From NCBI GenBank assembly GCA_964453335.1, contig CAYVOK010000002.1:124001-188000 (forward strand): a DNA stretch of 64,000 nt, read 5' to 3'. This document shows positions 51,398-60,370 of this stretch, one piece after another (position 1 is the first letter of the stretch; each line of letters opens with the position of its first letter). Made by a program: the position numbers and the translations under genes. The DNA comes from VGBO01 sp964453335 (GTDB taxonomy: Bacteria > Actinomycetota > Acidimicrobiia > Acidimicrobiales > CAIXPF01). A model generated the notes under the pieces. It made no database searches and was not told the origin of the DNA. It saw only the letters and a list, made by a program, of their open reading frames with translations.

Positions 51398-52060
51398 TCA
51401 GCCGCGGAAGTTGCCGAACCAGTAGCCGAGGCTCTTCGGCCCTGGCGGGGCCACCACCACGCGGGTGTCGGCGATGATGTCGTGCCAGCCCCGCTTCTCC
51501 TTGTCGAACAGGATCCAGAGGAACCCGATCGGGAGACCACAGATGATCGAGTCGAGCAGGTAACCGATCCAGCGGACGAACGCCTTGCCCGCACCGATCG
51601 GACCGGGGTTCGGACCGACGACCTTGATGCCCATCAGGTGCTTGCCGGGTGTCTGGCCGAGCGGACCGCCCAACCCGAGCACGATCATGACGAGCGAGAG
51701 CGCGATGACGACGAGGTAGCCCACGAGCAGCATGAGACCACCGAGCGCGTCGCTGATGGCGCCGAGCACGATAGCGAGGATCCATGTGGCGATGTACCCC
51801 ACGAAGATCACGGCACCGTCGATGAGGTAGGCCAGGAACCGCTGGCCGGGCGAGGCGTAGGCCAGGCCGGACCGCGGGTCGATGTCACCACCCGATGCGC
51901 CGTAGGCGGCTGCGCCGGCTGCTGCGCCGTAGGCAGGGGCGGCTGCGGCACCGCCCTGCACGTTGTCGGTCCACTGGGTGCCGTCCCAGTAGCGCTGCCC
52001 CCCGCTCCCATGCGGATCCGGGTACCAGCCCGGCGGGGTCGAGCCCGTTGCGTCGCTCAT
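51398..52060 (-). CDS. RDD family membrane protein with DUF2510 domain
   Basis: Protein of 220 residues. The N-terminal DUF2510 tag PPGWYPDPHGSGGQRYWDG is followed by an Ala/Gly/Tyr-rich linker. An RDD domain then has about three to four hydrophobic helices, with RFLAYLIDG, GQTPGKHLMGIKVV and GWHDIIADTRVV. RDD proteins are small integral membrane proteins, some linked to ion or solute transport. AAGGGAGGTCG precedes the ATG. It is divergent from a lipoprotein gene across 173 bases. Confidence 0.87.
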   Translation of the reverse strand: MSDATGSTPPGWYPDPHGSGGQRYWDGTQWTDNVQGGAAAAPAYGAAAGAAAYGASGGDIDPRSGLAYASPGQRFLAYLIDGAVIFVGYIATWILAIVLGAISDALGGLMLLVGYLVVIALSLVMIVLGLGGPLGQTPGKHLMGIKVVGPNPGPIGAGKAFVRWIGYLLDSIICGLPIGFLWILFDKEKRGWHDIIADTRVVVAPPGPKSLGYWFGNFRG

Positions 52061-52097
52061 GACGACCTCCCTTGTCGTGCCTTGATCGGCAAGCCGA

Positions 52098-52103
52098 ACG
52101 ATA
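52098..52103 (-). promoter_or_regulatory. -10-like element of the RDD gene
   Basis: Minus-strand TATCGT about 38 bases before the ATG, with a strong ribosome site in the leader. Confidence 0.4.
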
Positions 52104-52174
52104 ACCCCGAAATCCGCGACGCGACGCGCTCATCGCAATCGGTGGGGTTGGTCGTCGCTCCCGCGACGACGGCG

Positions 52175-52180
52175 TATGCT
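52175..52180 (+). promoter_or_regulatory. -10-like element of the lipoprotein gene
   Basis: TATGCT, then about 48 bases of leader with GGAAGGA before the ATG at 52234. Confidence 0.4.
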
Positions 52181-52233
52181 TCGGCGGTCGGGCGACCACG
52201 GTGGCCGGCCCGCAGATCGGAAGGACCGCCACC

Positions 52234-52737
52234 ATGCGTGCACACAAGCTCGTCATCGTCCCGATGCTCGCCGTCGCCCTCTTCGGATCCGCCTGCGGTT
52301 TCATCGCTGAGAAGGCGACCGAGAAGGCCATCGAGGGCGCGACCGGCGCCGACGACGTCGAGATCACCAAGGACGGCGGCGTCAAGGTGAAGACGTCCGA
52401 CGGCACCTTCGAGTCGTCCTCGTCGACGAAGCTCCCCGACGACCTGCCGAAGGCGCCGCTGTTCGAGGGCACCACCGTGCAGTCGTCGTCCAAGGTGAGC
52501 GACAGCGAGTCGACGACCTGGCTCGTGTCGGGGACCATCAAGGACGCGAAGGGCGGGTTCGCCAACCTCGTCAAGGCGCTCAAGGCCGCCGGGTGGGACA
52601 TCGGCGCCGAGACCGAGTCGAACAGCGGTGCCGACTACAGCGCGTTCGGTGTCGCCACGAAGGGAAACCTGTCCCTCACCTTCGGTACCGGTGCGGCCGA
52701 CAAGTCGTTCTACTACTGGATCTCACAGGAGAAGTGA
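52234..52737 (+). CDS. Putative lipoprotein, 167 aa
   Basis: Small exported protein. A signal peptide (MRAHKLVIVPMLAVALFGSAC) ends in a lipobox with Cys21. The mature part has a helix-rich start (FIAEKATEKAIEGATG), a Ser/Lys/Thr-rich middle (KLPDDLPKAPLFEGTTVQSS) and a C-terminal alpha/beta part ending YYWISQEK. It uses more Lys and Ser than its neighbours. No family is recognised with certainty. A perfect GC-rich hairpin follows it, so it is probably monocistronic. Confidence 0.75.
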   Translation: MRAHKLVIVPMLAVALFGSACGFIAEKATEKAIEGATGADDVEITKDGGVKVKTSDGTFESSSSTKLPDDLPKAPLFEGTTVQSSSKVSDSESTTWLVSGTIKDAKGGFANLVKALKAAGWDIGAETESNSGADYSAFGVATKGNLSLTFGTGAADKSFYYWISQEK

Positions 52738-52776
52738 CCAGGGCGGCGCCACCACGCCGCGACCGACGATCTGGAC

Positions 52777-52802
52777 CGGGCCGACCCCTTGGGGTCGGCC
52801 CG
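52777..52802 (+). terminator. Intrinsic terminator-like hairpin after the lipoprotein gene
   Basis: 12-bp perfect stem with left arm CGGGCCGACCCC and a 2-base TT loop, 39 bases after the stop. It ends a few bases before the -10 of the next gene. Confidence 0.65.
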
Positions 52803-52813
52803 TGTCGTTCCGG

Positions 52814-52819
52814 TACCCT
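52814..52819 (+). promoter_or_regulatory. -10-like element of the BVMO gene (leaderless)
   Basis: TACCCT, six bases, then ATG, directly after the preceding terminator. Confidence 0.45.
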
Positions 52820-52825
52820 GCGGCC

Positions 52826-54541
52826 ATGGCCGCCCACGAACGTCAGCCGCAGGACTACTACGACGCGATCAAGGCGCGCTTCGCCGAGGAACGCGACCTG
52901 CGACTCGCCTACCGACCCGAGGGGACCGCCCAGTTCGTGTCCGACCTCGACGGTGACCTCGCCCGCATCGCGGACGACCCCTACGCCACCGAGATCACCG
53001 AACGCGACCCGATCGACGACGAGGTCGAGGTCCTCATCATCGGTGGCGGGTTCTCCGCGCTGCTCACCTCTGCGCGGCTGCGCGAGTTCGGCGTCGAGTC
53101 GATCCGCATCGTCGAGCGCGGCGCCGACGTCGGCGGCACCTGGTACTGGAACCGCTACCCGGGTGTCGCCTGCGACGTGCCCGCATACGACTACCTCCCC
53201 CTCCTCGACGAGCTCGACTACGTGCCGACGCACCGCTACGCCGGCGGCCAGGAGATCTGGGACCACTGTCGGGCGATCGCCCGCAAGTACGACCTCTACG
53301 ACCTCGCCGTCTTCCAGACGACGGTGACCTCGACCATGTGGGACGAGGCGACCGGGCGCTGGCACATCGGTACCGACCGTGGTGACCGGATGCGGGCGAA
53401 GTTCGTCATCTGTGCGAACGGCACGCTGTCCAAGCCGAAGCTGTCGCGCATCGCTGGCATGGAGACCTTCGCCGGTCATGCGTTCCACACGTCGCGCTGG
53501 GACTTCGAGTACACGGGCGCGAACCTCGAGAAGCTCGGCGACAAGGTCGTCGGCATCATCGGTACCGGCGCGACCGCCGTGCAGGCGATCCCGCATCTCG
53601 GCGCGCAGGCGAAGGAACTCGTCGTCTTCCAGCGCACGCCGTCGACGATCGACTTCAAGGAGGACTGGCCGACCGACCCGAACTGGGCGCGTCGTCTCCA
53701 GCCCGGTTGGCAGTCGAAGCGCCGGGAACGTGTACTCCGGGCGATCGAGCCGTCGGAGGACACGAAGGCCCGCTGGGCGGCGATGTCGCCCGAGCAGAAG
53801 CTCCGGGACCAGGAGCAGGCGAACATCGACCGGCTGATGCGGATCCACCGTCGGATCGAGGAGACGGTGCACGACCCGGCGACCGCCGAGTCGCTCAAGC
53901 CCTGGTACATGATCATGTGCAAGCGGCCCTGCTTCCACAACGAGTACCTGCCCACGTTCAACCGGCCGAACGTCCACCTCGTCGACACCCGCGGTCGTGG
54001 TGTCACCGAGATCCGACCCGAGGGCCCCGTCTTCGAGGACCGCGTCTACCCGCTCGACCTGCTCATCTACGCGACCGGGTTCGAGGTGCAGAAGACCGGT
54101 ATCTGGAACCGCATCGTCGGCCGCGACGGACTCGACCTCGACGGCAAGTACGCGGACGGCATTCGCACCGTGTTCGGCATCCACACCGCCGGGTTCCCGA
54201 ACCTGTTCATCATGGGCGGCTACCAGGCGTCCTTCCAGTTCAACCTGACCGACCTGCTCGCAGTGCAGGGCGACCATATCGCCGCCTGCATCGACCACGT
54301 GCGCCGGTCGGGCCGTGACGTGATCGACGCCAGCGCCGACGCCGAGCAGTGGTGGGTCGACGAGGTCATCTCGAACCGTGGGAAGACCCGCTTCAGCGAG
54401 GACTGCACGCCCGGCTACTACAACTTCGAGGGCGAGTTCCAGCGCCGCCAGGACGGCAACTACAACGGCGGGTTCCGGAACTACAACGCGCACCTGATCT
54501 CGGCGCGCGACCGGTTCGACCGCCTGTTCGAGCTCGCCTGA
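52826..54541 (+). CDS. Flavin-containing / Baeyer-Villiger-type monooxygenase
   Basis: Protein of 571 residues that would insert oxygen next to a carbonyl using NADPH and FAD. VEVLIIGGGFSALLTSARL binds FAD (near residue 72), GADVGGTWYWNRYPGVACDV is the usual second flavin contact, the fingerprint is FAGHAFHTSRWDF, and VVGIIGTGATAVQ binds NADPH. The fingerprint FXGXXXHXXXW is complete. Ketone substrates such as steroids or terpenoids are plausible. It converges on DUF2237 with a 6-base spacer. Confidence 0.92.
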   Translation: MAAHERQPQDYYDAIKARFAEERDLRLAYRPEGTAQFVSDLDGDLARIADDPYATEITERDPIDDEVEVLIIGGGFSALLTSARLREFGVESIRIVERGADVGGTWYWNRYPGVACDVPAYDYLPLLDELDYVPTHRYAGGQEIWDHCRAIARKYDLYDLAVFQTTVTSTMWDEATGRWHIGTDRGDRMRAKFVICANGTLSKPKLSRIAGMETFAGHAFHTSRWDFEYTGANLEKLGDKVVGIIGTGATAVQAIPHLGAQAKELVVFQRTPSTIDFKEDWPTDPNWARRLQPGWQSKRRERVLRAIEPSEDTKARWAAMSPEQKLRDQEQANIDRLMRIHRRIEETVHDPATAESLKPWYMIMCKRPCFHNEYLPTFNRPNVHLVDTRGRGVTEIRPEGPVFEDRVYPLDLLIYATGFEVQKTGIWNRIVGRDGLDLDGKYADGIRTVFGIHTAGFPNLFIMGGYQASFQFNLTDLLAVQGDHIAACIDHVRRSGRDVIDASADAEQWWVDEVISNRGKTRFSEDCTPGYYNFEGEFQRRQDGNYNGGFRNYNAHLISARDRFDRLFELA

Positions 54542-54547
54542 CCGACC

Positions 54548-54943
54548 TCAGTCGAGTTCGAGGCCCGACAGGTCGCCCGGCACGTCGACGGCGTGCCGGC
54601 GCAGCGCGTCGAGCGGGACGATGTCGAGCACCCGCACGTTCGTCGCAGCGAGCACCACCGGCGCCGCTGCGCCGTCGGCGTGGGCCCGCAACCAGTTCCG
54701 GGCCGTGACGCACCAGCGATCGCCGGGCACGAGGCCGGGGAACCGGTAGGCCGGCATCGGTGTCTGCAGGTCGTTGCCGATGCTGCGCTGGTGCTCGAGG
54801 AACTCGGCGGTGACGACCGCGCAGATCGTGTGGCTCCCGAGATCGTCGGGGCCGGTGCTGCAGCAACCGTCGCGATGCCAGCCCGTCATCGGGTCGGTCC
54901 CGCACACCTCGAGCGGGCCGCCGAGCACGTTCCGCTCAGTCAT
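54548..54943 (-). CDS. DUF2237 family protein
   Basis: Protein of 131 residues. The conserved pattern of DUF2237 is clear: NVLGGPLEVCGTDPMTGWHR, then DGCCSTGPDDLGSHTICAVVT, PGDRWCVTARNW and VLAATN. Cysteines at about residues 14, 27, 28 and 41 suggest metal or redox chemistry, but no function is established. It starts 8 bases inside the end of the selenoprotein gene, so the two are translationally coupled. Confidence 0.88.
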   Translation of the reverse strand: MTERNVLGGPLEVCGTDPMTGWHRDGCCSTGPDDLGSHTICAVVTAEFLEHQRSIGNDLQTPMPAYRFPGLVPGDRWCVTARNWLRAHADGAAAPVVLAATNVRVLDIVPLDALRRHAVDVPGDLSGLELD

Positions 54944-55826
54944 TGCGCTTGATACCGCGTTCGGAGGCCGCCGCCTGTGCCCGGCGACGTTCCTCGCCGG
55001 CACGGGCGAGTTCGGCCCGGTTCGAGTCGTCGGCACGCATGAAGTTCTCCCGCCATGCGTCGTCGCCCCAGGAGAACGGGGTCTGCACCGTGGTGCGAGG
55101 GGCGAACGCCCGCTCGAGCAGGTCGAGCGCCATCGCGGTGGTGGCACGCTGCATCGCAGCGTCCAACGGCTTGCCGATCGGGTTGCCGAGCGGGAAGTCC
55201 TGGAACACGAACCGGGGGACGCCGCATTCCTCGACGATGTCGCGAGCGGATCCGATGACGACCGTCGGGATCCCGGCGGCCTCGAGATGTCGGGCGGTCA
55301 AACTGACCGTCTGGTGGCACACCGGTCAAAGCGGTGTGAGCAGCATCACGTCCACGGCGTCCTCGGCCGCGAGCGCGGCGATCGCCGGGGCGTCACGCTG
55401 TTCGGTGCGTCGCGCCGAGTAGTCGGTGGGGACCCCGTAGAAGCGGGGGGCCAACGAACCGACCCGACCCTCGGCGACGAACTCGCTGATCGCGGCGAGC
55501 GGCACGAAGGAGTTGACGTCGTCGGTGTGCGTGGCGTCCTTGTCCCAGAACAGGTCCTGGGTGTACAGCCGCTCGGGTGCCGGCGACGTCGGCATCGCGT
55601 ACGGCTCCTTCGGCGCACGATCCGCACCGGCCGCCGACATCGGGAACGCCGTCGTCACGAGCCCGATCCGGCACTCCGACAGCGGCTTGGGGAGCGGGGT
55701 GAACGGGACGTCCGTGAAGTGCACCCACTTGTACGGCATCGGGTAACCCGAGGCGGCGTAGTACTCCCGCGACTTGTCGATGTAGCGGAGGTACGTCGGG
55801 TGTGCGATGTGCTGTCGATCGCGCAT
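54936..55826 (-). CDS. Selenoprotein: glycine/sarcosine/betaine reductase B (GrdB)-family, UGA-encoded Sec at residue 167
   Basis: One reading frame of 296 residues interrupted only by TGA at 55328-55326. Before it the frame has RDRQHIAHPTYLRYIDKSRE and ends DVMLLTPL. After it the frame continues PVCHQTVSLTARHLEAAGIP and RDIVEECGVPRFVFQDFPLGNP without shift. Read as selenocysteine the site is U167-P-V-C170, a UXXC redox motif like that of GrdB-family selenoproteins. A 6-bp hairpin with a GUU loop lies 23 bases after the UGA. The start ATG has TAGGGT six bases upstream. It is coupled to DUF2237. Standard callers would split it into two ORFs of 166 and 128 codons. The reaction is unknown. Confidence 0.85.
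55295..55309 (-). promoter_or_regulatory. SECIS-like hairpin downstream of the in-frame UGA
   Basis: In the mRNA, CGGUCA GUU UGACCG forms a perfect 6-bp stem with a 3-base loop beginning with G, 23 bases after the UGA. This fits the bacterial SECIS rules as I recall them: small loop, G among the first two loop bases, loop 16-37 bases from the UGA. It would recruit SelB with selenocysteyl-tRNA. Confidence 0.7.
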
Positions 55827-55832
55827 GGACGC

Positions 55833-55838
55833 ACCCTA
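55833..55838 (-). promoter_or_regulatory. -10-like element of the selenoprotein gene (leaderless)
   Basis: Minus-strand TAGGGT, six bases, then ATG. It lies 29 bases past the terminator hairpin of the pyrophosphatase gene. Confidence 0.45.
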
Positions 55839-55866
55839 GGACACGATGCCGGCCTGGGAACGACGA

Positions 55867-55896
55867 AGGCCGGGTCACCCGTAGGTGACCCGGCCT
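55867..55896 (-). terminator. Terminator hairpin after the pyrophosphatase gene
   Basis: Perfect 13-bp stem (arms AGGCCGGGTCACC / GGTGACCCGGCCT) with a 4-base CGTA loop, 18 bases after the hppA stop. The strongest hairpin in the window. Confidence 0.75.
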
Positions 55897-55914
55897 CCAC
55901 GGCGTCGTCGACCG

Positions 55915-58254
55915 TCAGGCGGCCGGTTCGAGATTCGCGCCCGACCGCTTCGAATAGCCGATCGAGGCGAGCAGGATCACGAGGGAAACGCCGGCGATCG
56001 CGTAGCGGGCGCCGTCGTTGTCCTCGAGGGAGATGACCGCCGGGAGGATGAGCAGGGCGACGAGGTTCATCACCTTGATCAGCGGGTTCAGCGCCGGGCC
56101 TGCGGTGTCCTTGAAGGGGTCACCGACCGTGTCACCGATGACGGCGGCCTTGTGCGCCTCCGAACCCTTGCCACCCTCGTTGCCGTCCTCGATGAACTTC
56201 TTCGCGTTGTCCCACGCACCACCGGCGTTCGACAGGAAGTTCGCCATGAGCTGGCCGGTGAGGATGACCGCGGCGAGGAACGCACCGAGTGCGTACACGT
56301 TGATGCCGAACCCGACGATGACGGGGGTGAGCACCGCGAGCAGCGCCGGGGTGGCGAGCTCACGCAGCGACGCGGAGGTGCAGATGTCGATGACGGGGCC
56401 GTAGTCGGGCCGCCGCTCACCGGACATGATCTTGCCGTCGGCGAACTGCCGCCGCACCTCGTTCACCACCGTGCCCGCCGTGCGACCGACGGCCCGGATG
56501 GCGAGTGCGGAGAACACGAACGCGATCGAGCCGCCGATGAGCAGACCGATGAAGGTCAGCGGGTCGGCGACGTTGATCGGGAAGCGCTCGAACACGTTGA
56601 GCCCGGCCGCCTCGAGCGCCGCGAGGCGCTCGGTCGACACGGTCTCCGCAGCGATCGTCTCGACGAAGGAGGCGAACAGCGCCACCGACGCGATGACGGC
56701 GGACCCGATGGCGAAGCCCTTCGTCACGGCCTTGGTCGTGTTCCCGACGGCGTCGAGGCCGACCATGATCCGCTCGGCCTCGCCGTGGAACTCGCCCGAC
56801 ATCTCGGCGATGCCCGCCGCGTTGTCGGCGACCGGACCGAAGGTGTCCTCCGAGACGACGACACCGGTGGTGGCGAGCATGCCCATGCCGCACAGGGCGA
56901 CCAGGTAGAAGGTGAACTGCACGTTGCCGCCGCCGAGGGCGATGGTGCCGCCGATGGCGAGGGCCACGGCCACGATCGCCCAGGCCGACGACTCGAGGCC
57001 CGAGCTGATGCCCGACAACACGGTCGTCGCCGGGCCGGTCCGGGCCGACACGGCGATCTCACGCACCGGTGCGGTCTCCGTCGAGGTGAAGTACTCGGTG
57101 AGGCGGCTCGCGACCTGGGCGAGCAGCAGACCGACGAGCACCGCACCGAACATGCGCCAACCCGGGTTCGACAACGCACCCTCGCCGAACTCGGCGGGGT
57201 CGTTGCCCACGTAGAGGAGGGCGACGGCACCGGTGCCGATGATGGTGAGGACCGAGGCCACGATGAAGCCACGGTTGATCGGCTTCATCGCCGAGCTGTC
57301 GGACTCCTTCGCCCGCACCGCGTACACGCCGATGATCGACGCGATGACTCCGATCGCACGGGCGGCGACCGGGAAGATCAGACCGAGCGCGAGGTTCTTC
57401 GCACCGATCGACTCGAACGCCGCGACACCGAGGATGATCGACGCGACGAGGGTGACCTCGTAGGACTCGAAGAGGTCGGCCGCCATGCCGGCGCAGTCAC
57501 CGACGTTGTCACCGACGTTGTCGGCGATGGTGGCCGGGTTGCGGGGGTCGTCCTCGGGGATGCCCGCCTCGACCTTGCCGACGAGGTCGGCGCCGACGTC
57601 GGCGGCCTTGGTGAAGATGCCACCACCGACCCGGAGGAACAGTGCGAGCAGCGAACCGCCGAACCCGAAGCCGACGAGGATCGCCGAGCTCGTGTTCTGG
57701 AACGCCATGATGATCGCCGTCGCACCGAGCAGGCCGAGACCGACGGTGAACATGCCGGCCACACCACCGGTGCGGAACGCGACCTGCAGGGCCGCGGGCA
57801 TCGAACCCGTGCGGGCCGCAGCGGCGGTCCGGACGTTGCCGCGCACGGCGAGGTTCATGCCGATGTAGCCGGTCAGACCGGACATGAGGCAGCCGGCTAG
57901 GAACGCGAGCGTCCGGAACAGGCCGGACTGCACGAAGGTGAGGGCGACCTCGCCGTCGGGCTTCACGATCTCGGTCGAGGTCACGAACACGACGACGGCG
58001 AGCGGCACGACGATCAGGCCGATCGTGCGGAACTGTCGCCGCAGGTAGGCGCTTGCGCCTTCCTGGATCGCCGTGGCGATCTCCATCATCTTCGGTGTAC
58101 CGGTATCGGCGGCGAGCACGCCGCGCATGAGGATGAACCCGACGGCGATGGCCAGGAGTGCGGTGACCCCCGAGAAGGCCAACCACCCCCATTCGGCCTG
58201 GCCGAGTTCGAACGATTGCCAGCCGCCTTCAGCAGCCAGTACGGGCGTGATCAC
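55915..58254 (-). CDS. hppA: Membrane-bound proton-translocating pyrophosphatase, K+-independent type
   Basis: Ion pump of 779 residues with about 15-16 membrane helices that couples pyrophosphate hydrolysis to proton export. Catalytic stretches are DVGADLVGKVEAGIPEDDPR, NVGDNVGDCAGMAADLFESY and the C-terminal GDTVGDPFKDTAGPALNP. The GNTTKAVTKG motif has Lys where K+-dependent enzymes have Ala, which marks the K+-independent proton-pumping class. The GTG start follows a perfect AGGAGG site at five bases; upstream codons are open but lack such a site. It is monocistronic with a strong terminator. Confidence 0.95.
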   Translation of the reverse strand: MITPVLAAEGGWQSFELGQAEWGWLAFSGVTALLAIAVGFILMRGVLAADTGTPKMMEIATAIQEGASAYLRRQFRTIGLIVVPLAVVVFVTSTEIVKPDGEVALTFVQSGLFRTLAFLAGCLMSGLTGYIGMNLAVRGNVRTAAAARTGSMPAALQVAFRTGGVAGMFTVGLGLLGATAIIMAFQNTSSAILVGFGFGGSLLALFLRVGGGIFTKAADVGADLVGKVEAGIPEDDPRNPATIADNVGDNVGDCAGMAADLFESYEVTLVASIILGVAAFESIGAKNLALGLIFPVAARAIGVIASIIGVYAVRAKESDSSAMKPINRGFIVASVLTIIGTGAVALLYVGNDPAEFGEGALSNPGWRMFGAVLVGLLLAQVASRLTEYFTSTETAPVREIAVSARTGPATTVLSGISSGLESSAWAIVAVALAIGGTIALGGGNVQFTFYLVALCGMGMLATTGVVVSEDTFGPVADNAAGIAEMSGEFHGEAERIMVGLDAVGNTTKAVTKGFAIGSAVIASVALFASFVETIAAETVSTERLAALEAAGLNVFERFPINVADPLTFIGLLIGGSIAFVFSALAIRAVGRTAGTVVNEVRRQFADGKIMSGERRPDYGPVIDICTSASLRELATPALLAVLTPVIVGFGINVYALGAFLAAVILTGQLMANFLSNAGGAWDNAKKFIEDGNEGGKGSEAHKAAVIGDTVGDPFKDTAGPALNPLIKVMNLVALLILPAVISLEDNDGARYAIAGVSLVILLASIGYSKRSGANLEPAA

Positions 58255-58362
58255 ATTGCCTCCTGCTCTCGGGGGATCGACGCGCGTCGACCGGTTTCCC
58301 ACGCTGACGCGGACGTCCGCGACCCGCGAGGACCTGTCCCCACCGCGCGGGCGCCGAGAACG

Positions 58363-59355
58363 CTACACCGCGGGCTGGCGTTTTTCGCGCACACGAGCGG
58401 CGCGACGGTCGGCGGCGAAGGTGTGCACCGGCCACATGTCCTGGTCCTCGCCGTGGCCCTCGAGGCCCGAGAGGTCCCAGCGCACGAGGCTGTTGATGTC
58501 GATGAACGTGTGCCGGTTCACGATGATCCGACTCAGCGGCTCACCGACGGCGTGCAGCACACGACCTTCCTGGTCGACGGCATCGAGCACGATCCGGGTC
58601 ATCCACCCGGCAACGGGGTCGCGTTCGATCCGGCGCGTTCCGGAGGCGAGCCCGACGGTCCGGCCGTCGCGTCGGAGGAACCCGTAGGTGACCTCGTCGA
58701 CCGGGTCGCCGTGGGCGGTGACCGCCAGGAACCCGTCGTCGGGGCCGGCCGCGCCGGTCACGTAGGCGGCGTGTCGTGGCCGCGTCTCGGCGCGGGGCCC
58801 CCACGTGCGGTCGCGCATCGAGATGCAGTCGATCGGGATCGTCTCGCCGTCGAGTTCGATCGTGCCGGTCACCCGGCCGAGCTGGTCGTAGTGGTGGGCG
58901 GAGCCGAACACGGCGCCGACAGCGGTGAGGGGTTGCGGCGGCATCACACCGTCGAACCGGAGGTCGGCGCGGAAGCGGTCGCCGTCGTCGTAGCCGAGGC
59001 GGTACGACATCGTGGGCTCGAGGACCTCGATGCGGACGCCGTTGGGCAGCGTTGCGTCGCGCAGGTCGGTGGCCGGGTCGAGGCGCAGCGCCGTGTAGTT
59101 CGCCGAGTACAGCACCTCCCACGGCAGGTGCGCCGAGTCGTCCCACACCCACGCACCACCGGCGACGGTGCCGATGTTCGGCCGGAACATCGAATAGAAC
59201 CACCCGCCGAGCTTCCGACCCGGATGGCAGAACGAGAACCACGACGTCTCCGTCTCCCACCACCGGTCGCTGAGCTGCGCCGTGTGGAGTCCGTCGTCGT
59301 CGGGTCCGAACGCGTGGCGGTCCGGGAGCGCTCCGGGATCAGTAGCCGAGGTCAC
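58363..59355 (-). CDS. Hypothetical protein with CrtC/AttH-like lipocalin-type features
   Basis: Protein of 330 residues, beta-rich with many Trp/Tyr/Gly. Segments are RWWETETSWFSFCHPGRKLGGWFY, GAWVWDDSAHLPWEVL and SMRDRTWGPRAE; the last resembles the RDHSWG motif of the hydroxyneurosporene-synthase/AttH group and of DUF7064/7065-type proteins. The function is unknown; lipid or terpenoid binding is a guess. The GTG start overlaps the end of the APH-like kinase gene by 17 bases, so it belongs to the unit made of the small helical protein, the kinase-like protein and itself. Confidence 0.6.
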   Translation of the reverse strand: MTSATDPGALPDRHAFGPDDDGLHTAQLSDRWWETETSWFSFCHPGRKLGGWFYSMFRPNIGTVAGGAWVWDDSAHLPWEVLYSANYTALRLDPATDLRDATLPNGVRIEVLEPTMSYRLGYDDGDRFRADLRFDGVMPPQPLTAVGAVFGSAHHYDQLGRVTGTIELDGETIPIDCISMRDRTWGPRAETRPRHAAYVTGAAGPDDGFLAVTAHGDPVDEVTYGFLRRDGRTVGLASGTRRIERDPVAGWMTRIVLDAVDQEGRVLHAVGEPLSRIIVNRHTFIDINSLVRWDLSGLEGHGEDQDMWPVHTFAADRRAARVREKRQPAV

Positions 59356-60370
59356 GGGCCGCCCTTTCGAGCACGACGGGCACGGACCACGCCGTGCGGG
59401 CCAGACGGAGGTCGGTGTTCGCACCGTCTGCGTAGAGAGCCGACGCGCTCATCCAGAACGCCACCGACCGCATCGCGTAGAGCCGCTGGTAGTACGCGCA
59501 CGCCTCGACGTCGATCTCGAACCCGGTGCCCGCCTCGTAGCGGCGGACGAACTCGTCGTGGGGCACGAGATTCGACAGCAGGTCGGTGCCCTCACGGTTC
59601 AGGTCCGACAGCACGTAGGCGACGTCGTACATCGGGTCGCCGATCACCTGGGTCTCCCAGTCGAGGATCGCCGAGACACGGTCGTCGTCGACGAGCACGT
59701 TCCCGGTGCGGTACGCACCGTGCACGAGCGCGAGCCGGTCCGTCGACGGCGCGTGTTCGTCGAGCCAGAACAGCAGGTCGACGAGGATCGGGTCGGGCTG
59801 CTGCCCGGTCGCCTCGATGAGGGCACGCCATTTCGCCACCTCCGCCCGGGCGAAACCACCCGGCGGGGGCACGCCCAGCACGTCGAGCCCGGCCGCCCGC
59901 CAGTCGAGACGGTGGAGCGCGACGAGGGCGTCGGTGAAGCTCGCGGGCAGCACACCACGGGCGGCCGCCGCGGCGTAGAACGCCCGACCCTCCCGGCCCC
60001 AGGGATTCGGACAGATCCCGGGCACCTTCTCCATCACGAGGAACGGCGCCCCGAGTTCGGCAGGGTCGTCGGAGAAGAACCGGGCACGCGGCGCCGGCAC
60101 CCCCGTCCCCTCGAGACAGCGCAGGACCGTGAACTGCACCGACAGGTCCGACATCTCCCGCAGGAGCGCGTTGCCCGGATCACGTCGCAGACAGAAGCCT
60201 TCGGTGCGGACGGCACCGTCGGCGTCGGACCACGTCCCGTCGAACAACCAGGTCTCGTGCGACCAACCGACGGCGATGCGTTCGACCCCGTCGAGGCGCA
60301 GGTCGTCCGTGCCGAGGCGGGCGGCGAGGACGGAACGGATGCGGTCGGCGTCGATCTCGGGGACGGTCAC
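59339..60370 (-). CDS. APH-family kinase homologue lacking the catalytic Asp
   Basis: Kinase-fold protein of 343 residues of the aminoglycoside-phosphotransferase superfamily. The catalytic loop reads LVHGAYRTGNVLV, with Ala219 in place of the Asp of HGD; the metal-binding ILDWETQVIGDP (Asp237) and the nucleotide-side Glu/Lys regions are otherwise normal. Without the base it may be a pseudokinase or use another residue. The GTG start overlaps the stop of the small upstream gene (GTGA). It differs from the complete family member at 48241. Confidence 0.85.
   Translation of the reverse strand: MTVPEIDADRIRSVLAARLGTDDLRLDGVERIAVGWSHETWLFDGTWSDADGAVRTEGFCLRRDPGNALLREMSDLSVQFTVLRCLEGTGVPAPRARFFSDDPAELGAPFLVMEKVPGICPNPWGREGRAFYAAAAARGVLPASFTDALVALHRLDWRAAGLDVLGVPPPGGFARAEVAKWRALIEATGQQPDPILVDLLFWLDEHAPSTDRLALVHGAYRTGNVLVDDDRVSAILDWETQVIGDPMYDVAYVLSDLNREGTDLLSNLVPHDEFVRRYEAGTGFEIDVEACAYYQRLYAMRSVAFWMSASALYADGANTDLRLARTAWSVPVVLERAARDLGY

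Noticed and set aside
55326..55328. TGA as a nonsense mutation or sequencing error that splits a gene (pseudogene)
   Set aside because: Both halves keep frame and conserved family sequence, the site is a redox motif position, and a SECIS-like hairpin follows at the right distance. Recoding is the simpler reading, though genome-wide Sec genes must confirm it.
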